DNA of 37,726 bases from Beroe ovata (lineage: Eukaryota; Ctenophora; Nuda; Beroida; Beroidae), in contig CAMPET010000115.1 of NCBI GenBank assembly GCA_946803715.1, positions 20,290 to 58,015 on the forward strand, given 5' to 3'. Within the stretch, counting starts at the first letter, position 1; the number at the start of each line of letters is the position of its first letter. Shown here in pieces: positions 30,893-37,726 of this stretch. A model generated the notes under the pieces. The model saw only the letters and a list, made by a program, of their open reading frames with translations, made no database searches and had not been told where the DNA came from. The position numbers and the translations under genes were made by a program.

Positions 30893-33153
30893 CTAAATTT
30901 CACCTAATTTGAGTCTCCTAGCATAATCTCTGCTCTCATTTTCCTCCATGGCAGCGTAATGAGTCATCTCTACTCTCATGACAGTTGCCTGACCCCGTGA
31001 CAAACCTCTAACGAGGGATACGTAGTCAACTAGTTTGGAGAGTGGAGCAGTTCCCATCATATGGAACCAATCCTGACTGGGTTGGTCAAGGAGATCGTAT
31101 TCGGATGAGCCGGTTCGTGTGATGAAATCTGAGGTGATGATAGATGCAAATTCAGCAGGACCCTCTACTTCAACGTGAGCAAATGGTTCCGACAGAACAA
31201 CCAGGTTAAGGTTGTTGTGGAGTGCTTCCTTGAGACCAGATCTGATCAGGTTAGCCAATTTCTGTCTTACTGCCAATGTGAGGACCTCGTCATTCACGAA
31301 ATCATCACTTCTGAAGGATATTGTCACTTGGCAATTTGTGAGCTGGAAACCTAGAAGTGGTCCTATAGCTAAGCAGCTGGTCACTGTTGATCTCACTAAG
31401 TCTCGAGTTTGTGGACCAGCCCTTTTGACGATAACCTCATTTTCACCATGTGATTCTGAAATCTGTACCGAAATATCCCCAAATCCGTCACTGTATGTGT
31501 GTTCTATGTCTCCACACACAGTTTCAAAGTAGTTGACTCTAAACTTGTATACCCTGCACTTCAATCCGTACTCACTCTCTAGTCTATCCCGAACTATGCT
31601 GAGATGGAGCCGCCCATTCCCCCCTAACTCAAACTCTCCAAATGAGTTTTTCCGTAGATGAAGAGTCGGATCCTCAAAAGCCATTGCATTGAGTGATTTC
31701 TGTAGCATTTCCTGTCCACGGGTATCTTCACACTCGATAGTACAGAAAAACAACGGCTCGCCAAAATTCATTGTCGATTTCAGAACACAGCTCGATTCTA
31801 TGAGACGGGAAAGTTCCTCCTTGTTTGACCCCCAGGATGCATCCACAAAAACATCACCAGTTCGAAACTCTTTACAACCGGCCATCATCATTATCCCTCC
31901 CGCCTCACATGAATCTAGACTTGTCATGACATCAGCATTCATAGCATAGATCATTGATGCTTGTGCTACAGTTCCAGTGCGAGGGTTGAACAGTCTAGAC
32001 CGGGCTTTCAATTCGCCGGAATACAACCTAGACTGGCACAGCACCCCCTTATTGTGATCGAGCGAGCTTTTGAAAACCACACCACAAACACTGCTACGTA
32101 ACTCTGGTGGGAGCTTGGATTTGATAGTGTCTGGGGAGGGTAGAAAGGAAGTGATAGCGTCCAGACACGATGGTATACCTATACCAGTCATACCAGAACC
32201 ATGGCATACTGGTATCACTTTCTTATCCTTGTGCAGCTTGACAATACAGCTCATAACCTCAGACCAGGATATCTTGGTGATGTCACACTCGTGGGCAAAG
32301 TACAGCGTCTCCATTTCCTCATCAAGAGTTGCCAGACTCTCCACAATATCAGTGAGAGTCTCCCGAGAGAAGTTCGTGTCTACTCCGACCAACTGATTGT
32401 GTTCGTCAAACACAGGCTGGTTCACAATGATTGGAACAGTCGATAAACAGTGAGAAATGGATACCATACACGCTTTCAAGTCCCTTCTGTCCCTATCCAG
32501 CTTATTGAGGAAAATAACACTGGGAATATCAAACTTATCCAACTGTCTCCACACTGTCACTGTTTGTGCCTCCACGCCGTGCGTTCCATCAAGTACTATA
32601 AGCGACCCATCGAGAACCCTGAGAGCCCTCTCCACCTCAAAATTGAAATCTATGTGTCCGGGTGTGTCAATGATATTAATGAGAGTATTTCGCCAGAGAG
32701 CTTGAACGTAAGCGCTGTTGACAGTGATACCACGCCTCTGTTCACAATCCAAGTAGTCTGTGGTGGTAGTGCCATGCTTGATGTTACCAGCTGACCTTAC
32801 CATCCCGGTCTCATACAGTATCCGCTCGGTCACAGTGGTTTTTCCTGAAAATGGGCATTCGGTTACACTTGTAGCGAAGCCGTTATCAAGCAATTTAGGG
32901 AGCAATAATGCAACAAAGATCCCTTCAGCCCTAATATGGCTCCAAAACAATTGTTAAATATTTGTCTAGGATTCTAATATATTCCACTTGACATATCAAA
33001 TGGTGTAGGCATATAACCTGCATCAATGTGAGCCACAATTCCGATATTCCGAATTCTGGCTGGATCGCGACCACTGGTGGTGTTTCTACACTGTGGGTGG
33101 TTGACCAGGTAACTACCATGTTTCAGAGTACGGCGAGTGAGTGTTAGCAACAT
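30893..33153 (-). CDS. GFM2: Ribosome-releasing factor 2, mitochondrial elongation factor G2 (2 exons)
   Basis: EF-G2 is a GTPase that, with the mitochondrial recycling factor, splits mitoribosomes after termination. Exon 1 is 33153-33018 and exon 2 is 32844-30893, joined in phase 1, giving 695 residues (about 780 in human). The first 20 residues are basic and leucine-rich (MLLTLTRRTLKHGSYL), as expected for a mitochondrial presequence. G1 is AHIDAGKTT at 41-49, split by the intron. RGIT (G2), DTPGH (G3) and NKLD (G4) follow. GVEAQTVTVWRQ favours the EF-G2 branch over EF-G1. Domains II-V occupy the large second exon, to a C-terminal YAAMEENESRDYARRLKLGEI-like end. The stop is 296 bases upstream of the SNUPN start. 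Confidence 0.93.
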
Positions 33154-33885
33154 CACGCACCCACATCACTTCTCAGAGTTGTTGAACTCATGTCATTTTT
33201 CAACCATGGCGATCAAGACATCGCTAGTATAATGATTAAAATGGTTGTTAGATCAGATTTATGAGCCGCGATAGATGAATGTGAAGTTCAATTGGCATAA
33301 CAAATTCATGGGCTCATTAAAGAAATAAACTACTTCAATTGAAGCTAGAATTCTCGCACCCTGTTGGCAACTTCTCAACTTAGAAGTGTGTTTAATAGAA
33401 CTTTACCATAAGAGGCTGCAGATGTTGAGGACACATAAAAATCAACTCTGTATGAGATAAAAGTCAAAATAAATAATAATTTCATGCAGCCACTTATATC
33501 ATGGCATGACCTGATCAAGCGACAAACATGTTATAAAAACTTATTATTTGAACCACAACCTCTCTTGGCAACAAAGCGAATCTCAACTCTAACACTCTAA
33601 CATCGCACAAAAGCACTTCAACTCAAATTTAAAAAGCCCTAAAGAAAAAATAGTAAAATTTAAAACACCCCATGAACCAATATTAGAACACCCCATGAAC
33701 CACTTTTAGAAATTACTAAATCATGCAGGAAGCAATCAGGTTGATAAGCTATTGCGGCTTTAAAAACAGGATAACAATCCATAAAATATAGAAAAGAATG
33801 ATTTTATGCTTTTTCTGTGTTCTTTGAAGTAGATAATGTCACCTCAAACCGTTTATCTAATAAATTATGAAGTCCCATGTAAAAG
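33154..33885. other. GFM2-TTLL12 intergenic, no gene seen
   Basis: AT-rich, with no coding frame and no clear regulatory motif. It contains the TTLL12 3' UTR and the GFM2 promoter, both on the minus strand. A short direct duplication reading ACACCCCATGAACCA occurs near 33666 and 33688. Confidence 0.6.
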
Positions 33886-35814
33886 TCAACTGATCAAAGT
33901 GACAGGTAAATCCTGTACATCATCAAGGAGGAGAGCTTTCATGCAGTGGTTGTAGAAGTTTGGGTGATATTTGCATGCTCTGTTGTTATCAGGATTGAAA
34001 TTCACTTCCAGTAACTGAGGAATCATATTTGTCTCTTGTTCATCCCACTTCAGCATGAAATCTATAGCATATAGAGCCCTGGACTGAGCTGAGTGACCTA
34101 AACCCTTGGGTGGAGGCACACTGGATGCACTCTCAAAACATTCCTTGATCATTTTGCAACACTTCTTGTCAATGTCCTCCCACGGATGATCAGGGTATTG
34201 CTGTTCAAACATCGACAAGAACTCCAAGTCCCCTATCTGCTTCAACTCTGCTGCCTCTGCGTAATTCATGACCGTGAAGTGCTTTTCATACTCATCAAAT
34301 TCCTCCATACCAAAAGCTTTGTTGGCAAATCTCAACCAAAACACTTGGTACTTGTATAGCACCAGTGGATTCACCGATTTGAGGAGCAAGATGTAACGAA
34401 TGTCAAACTTGACCTTCCCAACATCACCTCTGTAGAACAAAACTGGTCGCTCAATATACTTTTGAACAACTTTTGGTGATGTGTAAGCCAGCTTGACGAT
34501 CATGGCAAGGTTACATGTAACATAAGTAAACCGTCCTCTGGACAAATTCCAAGGCTTGATTATCCAGGTGTTGTCCAGACCGGCATCTTGGCGCTCCAGG
34601 AAACACCTGACAAACACCGGTAATTCATTCACCAGATCAAAACCTATGGGACTCCACCATGCATGCAAGTCCTCGGCCCACGATGGGGCAGTGCTGTTCA
34701 GTCTTTCCAGTATCAATTCATCACACCTGTCAATGTCCGTTTTGTCAATCGTACACCTTCTAGCTACTTTCAGCAGCAGATCCTTGCAGCAAATAATATT
34801 TTCACTGGGAAATTGATTCACTATTTTAGCAGGACAATTTTCATAGAGTTGTTTGAATTGATCAAAGTGGTGAGATGAGAAGAGAATATCAGCTTCAGCT
34901 TCTGTCTGGACAACCTTGAAAAGGGGATCTGAGATAGAATCGTTTAGACACTTCTGATCACTGGCTATTTTGATGGGATTATCTTCTGATGCAGACTGCA
35001 GGAGAAGAGTGACTGGGTGTTCACAATCAGTGGGAACATTTTCAGGCATAGTTTGCTCTTTCCGTCCATACATCTTATAGGGGTCCAATTTTTCAATCTT
35101 TATTTTGAGGAGGCTCCTATCAATTTCAATTTCATTGGGGTAAATCGCCAGTCTAGCAGCTCTCTTGTTTGGATCACTCTCTCCCATAGTGAAATCTCGG
35201 GTAAGTTTGGTGCCAGTCGGTATTTCGTCTACAGCAGGCCACATAAGAGTCACAGCAAACTGTTTGGTAATGTGGAAGAAAGGTGCAAAAACCATGTTGG
35301 GGCTTTCTGAGTGATGGACTCTTGACCCCAATTCATCAACCATATAACAGACTGTCAACTTCTCATCATCTTTCTGTATGGTGTACGTTTCAGCCATGGT
35401 CCAGATCTTTTGTGATAGCTCCTCAATAAGTTCCTCCATGGCCTCAGCTTCTGATTCATCTTCCGATTCATAACCGAGGAAGTCAGGGAACTCATTCCCG
35501 ATGATATTAGCTACACGAGAAGCCAAACCTGGGGTAGCTCTAAACACTTTTTTCACCTGTTCAGGGTAGAAAGTCCAGCAGTGGTCAATGAGAAAGATGG
35601 TGTTGGCATCACTTGCATCAACTGTGGTAGTGGCTTGCACTTCCCAATCTGAACCATCAGTAAGCATCTTGAAGTAGCTCCCTGAATCGTACGTTTCCAT
35701 CTCCAACTTCTCGAATATTCGTCTGTGGTAGTGTTCCGGAACCTTGGCATGGTCAAGCTGCTGCTTATGCAGTCTCAGGAAATCTTGATACTCATCCACA
35801 TCACTCCCAAGCAT
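33886..35814 (-). CDS. TTLL12: Tubulin-tyrosine ligase-like protein 12
   Basis: TTLL12 combines an N-terminal SET-like region with a C-terminal tubulin-tyrosine-ligase domain. In vertebrates it is described as a pseudo-ligase affecting tubulin tyrosination and histone H4K20 methylation. The coding part is one exon, 642 residues, close to the 644 of human. Landmarks: NTIFLIDHCWTF near residue 72, VCYMVDELGSRVHH, FAPFFHI, TRDFTMGESDP, EADILFSSHHF, VNQFPSENI, WIIKPWNLSRG, VGKVKFDIRYILLL, YEKHFTVMNY, and LLEVNFNPDNNRACKYHP near the end. The chosen ATG at 35814 lies just inside an acceptor (CTTTTCCCAG, exon from 35827); reading further upstream would translate intron. A 5' UTR exon must therefore exist upstream. 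It belongs to the tandem minus-strand group with GFM2 and SNUPN. Confidence 0.93.
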   Translation of the reverse strand: MLGSDVDEYQDFLRLHKQQLDHAKVPEHYHRRIFEKLEMETYDSGSYFKMLTDGSDWEVQATTTVDASDANTIFLIDHCWTFYPEQVKKVFRATPGLASRVANIIGNEFPDFLGYESEDESEAEAMEELIEELSQKIWTMAETYTIQKDDEKLTVCYMVDELGSRVHHSESPNMVFAPFFHITKQFAVTLMWPAVDEIPTGTKLTRDFTMGESDPNKRAARLAIYPNEIEIDRSLLKIKIEKLDPYKMYGRKEQTMPENVPTDCEHPVTLLLQSASEDNPIKIASDQKCLNDSISDPLFKVVQTEAEADILFSSHHFDQFKQLYENCPAKIVNQFPSENIICCKDLLLKVARRCTIDKTDIDRCDELILERLNSTAPSWAEDLHAWWSPIGFDLVNELPVFVRCFLERQDAGLDNTWIIKPWNLSRGRFTYVTCNLAMIVKLAYTSPKVVQKYIERPVLFYRGDVGKVKFDIRYILLLKSVNPLVLYKYQVFWLRFANKAFGMEEFDEYEKHFTVMNYAEAAELKQIGDLEFLSMFEQQYPDHPWEDIDKKCCKMIKECFESASSVPPPKGLGHSAQSRALYAIDFMLKWDEQETNMIPQLLEVNFNPDNNRACKYHPNFYNHCMKALLLDDVQDLPVTLIS

Positions 35815-35827
35815 GTTATCTATAGAT

Positions 35828-36840
35828 CTGGGAAAAGTTACTATCAAGATCCAATAATTGTGATCAGTGATCACGAGAGTAGCAACTCAAAATAGCTTTC
35901 TGAATATCATTAATCAATACGTATGCTGGGTACCCTGCATAGATAAAGTTAAGCTGCAAAAACATTTACAAAAAGCAAATCAAAGTCAAAAATCATTCAT
36001 ACTATTGGGTAACAAAGATAAAAGTCGTCATCAAATCCATTCAATAGTGGAACATAGAATCAGGAGTTACCATAAACTTACTACAGCACCTTTTCTTAGT
36101 CACCCCCACAATTTTTACATTGACCAAAGTAAAAGCATCAAACACCAAATGGATATCAGAAACATTTCTGATATCTTCACCGTTTTAAAGTTGTCTACAA
36201 AATATATCTCCTAATTAATAAAAAGAGATTTATCAAAAGGTGCTATCCAGTAGCGATTACCCTTAACATCCTTACCATTTTCATAACCAACTAAACTGTA
36301 ATAAACATTTCAATTTACAAATCTTACAAATCTGATTACAAAGAATTGAATGGGTATTTTCTAGTTAGATACAGCAGTCAGTAATTATCCTTGCTACGTT
36401 ATTGACCAATGACCAATAAATTGTTAAAACGTTCTGATTTACATGTTTTTTGGAAAATAAGATGGTCCTCTCTGCATCGATACATTCCCTTTACGAGGTC
36501 CTACCTTTTCCCATAGGTATATGCAGAAACAACCATCATGAGAGACATCATATCATTTGGGACTCGAGGCCCATTCCTCATACATCTGCGGACATGACTC
36601 TTGTGAATTCTAATGTATTACCTAATATCATCCCACTCTTAATCTTATGCTTACCCAAATGGGATAATTCTCAACAAGATGACTACTCGGCAATTTAATA
36701 TAAATGTTGCTGTCTAGTCAACTTTGTAAGTTATGTAAGTTTGTAAGTAATCTGAGCTGATCAGATGATCATGACGTGCAAAAACTTTTCAAATACCAGC
36801 AAACATTTAAAGTCAGACATTTAAGGTCAGAGATTATACA
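35828..36840. other. Intron/5' region of TTLL12 and intergenic, no coding exon seen
   Basis: Holds the intron upstream of the TTLL12 coding exon, its presumed non-coding first exon and the 3' flank of the TBC-domain gene. A 115-codon plus-strand frame at 35867-36214 has no recognised similarity and looks accidental. Confidence 0.55.
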
Positions 36841-37674
36841 TCAACAGACCAACAAAAATCCCACCCCTGTTTCGATCTTCGCCTGCTACGAGAAAAGATC
36901 TAAAGTGGACAATTTTCTAAATGTTTCAGGAGGCTATGCTGACCCTGAGCCATAACAATTTGAGAAATGTGGCGAAATCACAGGAGCATTACGTAACCTG
37001 TTTGGCATGACATATGGCAGACATGTCAGAGATGCTGAGTTTACCACACCACTGATACACATCAGTCTGGTCCCGAAATGATAGGAATGTGGTCCGAGCA
37101 CTGATCAGTACAGCAACTACGAGGAACATGTCCAGAGATAGGAGCTCGCATCTACCAGCCACACCTGCACACCCGAACATTGAACGCTACAAATAGTTTG
37201 ATAAAGCTTTTCTCCAATACTGTTGACTGTCCTTTAAATTATTTACTTGATAGCTATGAAAAGTCGATTCGCAAGCCACAATCTTTCCGAATAACCTTAC
37301 GAAGATATTCTGCATAATTGTTAGAATTACATGAAATTTCGACAATTTGACGCATATACCATTTAGTAGGATGAAATGTGTGGGTTTCAGCGAGTTAATC
37401 ATAGTAAATGTCTTGACAGCCATCTCAAATGTTTTACACTCCCTCTTGAAGCCAAGGAGGATCCACCTGGTTTATTAATATCCAGCATAATAAAGTGTGG
37501 GGAAACGCAATTCAGGGGCATGAAGCACTGCTTCATTGAAGCAGATTGAAATAGAAAGTTCAGAGCGCGACTTCTTATTATACCTCTGACAAAATAACAT
37601 GTTACTGCAATCCAGTACTTTGAGTTGTGAGTACAGCTCAGGGTCGTAGATGTGCAGGAGCTCCGCAACACCGT
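36841..37674 (-). CDS. TBC-domain (Rab-GAP) protein, C-terminal exons (partial)
   Basis: TBC-domain proteins accelerate GTP hydrolysis by Rab GTPases in membrane traffic. Four minus-strand exons fit in phase: 37674-37584 (LLHIYDPELYSQL...LFCQ), 37466-37360 (RWILLGFKREC...FEMAV), 37164-36998 (LLSLDMFLVVAVLISAR...SDMSAICHAKQ) and a short last exon 36882-36841 (13 residues plus stop). The FCQR-WILLGFKRE junction matches the conserved C-terminal half of the TBC fold (lfCyRWlLL.FKREF). The catalytic arginine and glutamine fingers (IxxDxxR, YxQ) would lie in exons beyond the right edge. Which TBC subfamily it is cannot be told. The last mini-exon is the least certain. There is an insertion of about 15 residues between the RWxLLxFKRE helix and the next helix. 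Confidence 0.75.
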
Positions 37675-37726
37675 CTGCGGAAGTGATGACATGACGTTGT
37701 CACTGTGTTGTCATGGTGTTGTCATG

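Noticed and set aside
31212-32957. Several plus-strand frames of 65-114 codons
   Set aside because: Antisense shadows of the long GFM2 exon. The same applies to the plus-strand frames over TTLL12 and the sulfotransferase.
35815-35874. Upstream in-frame extension of TTLL12
   Set aside because: It crosses a good acceptor (CTTTTCCCAG), and the family N-terminus aligns from the ATG at 35814.
1-37726. CRISPR arrays, bacterial operons, integrated viral genes, rRNA or tRNA genes
   Set aside because: The repeats are micro- or minisatellites without spacers, genes are spliced and animal-like, and no capsid, polymerase, integrase or RNA-gene signature was seen.

Overview
This is a eukaryotic nuclear window, most likely from an invertebrate animal. 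All the recognisable genes are split by short GT-AG introns, or are single exons, with animal-type products: MED13, TAF13, a CHST15-like sulfotransferase, an ARSB-like sulfatase, a rhodopsin-like GPCR, snurportin-1, mitochondrial EF-G2, TTLL12 and a TBC-domain Rab-GAP. CA/GT microsatellites and minisatellites are frequent. The compact introns and the sulfated-glycan enzymes would suit an early-branching marine animal such as a sponge or cnidarian, but the species cannot be settled from the sequence. Seven single N characters, six of them inside simple or minisatellite repeats, look like assembly joins.

Layout, left to right. 0.3-4.3 kb (+): the 3' half of MED13, open to the left, with a partly duplicated intron. 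5.1-5.4 kb (+): intronless TAF13. 5.7-6.7 kb: a nest of inverted repeats. 8.0-8.8 kb (+): two orphan exons. 10.2-11.5 kb (-): intronless sulfotransferase. 12.6-13.1 kb (+): a weakly supported three-exon small gene. 15.0-19.7 kb (+): a twelve-exon sulfatase that assembles into one 621-residue frame. 19.7-25.4 kb: a gene-poor stretch with transposon-like inverted repeats and microsatellites. 25.5-27.6 kb (+): a GPCR lacking its TM5 exon, with a perfect 115-bp-arm foldback element in an intron. 27.8-28.2 kb (-): a candidate small cysteine-rich secreted peptide converging on the GPCR. 28.5-35.8 kb (-): SNUPN, GFM2 and TTLL12 in tandem. 36.8-37.7 kb (-): the 3' end of a TBC-domain gene running off the right edge.

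Functionally this is a mixture of housekeeping genes: transcription (Mediator kinase module, TFIID), snRNP import, mitochondrial ribosome recycling, a tubulin-ligase-like protein and Rab regulation. Between them sits an accessory middle. The closest functional pairing is the divergent sulfotransferase and sulfatase, predicted to add and remove sulfate on galactosaminoglycan-type sugars. I found no operon-like or clearly new multi-gene system. The best leads are the membrane-anchored sulfatase with its repeat-laden introns, the foldback element, the unexplained GPCR gap and the cysteine-rich peptide.
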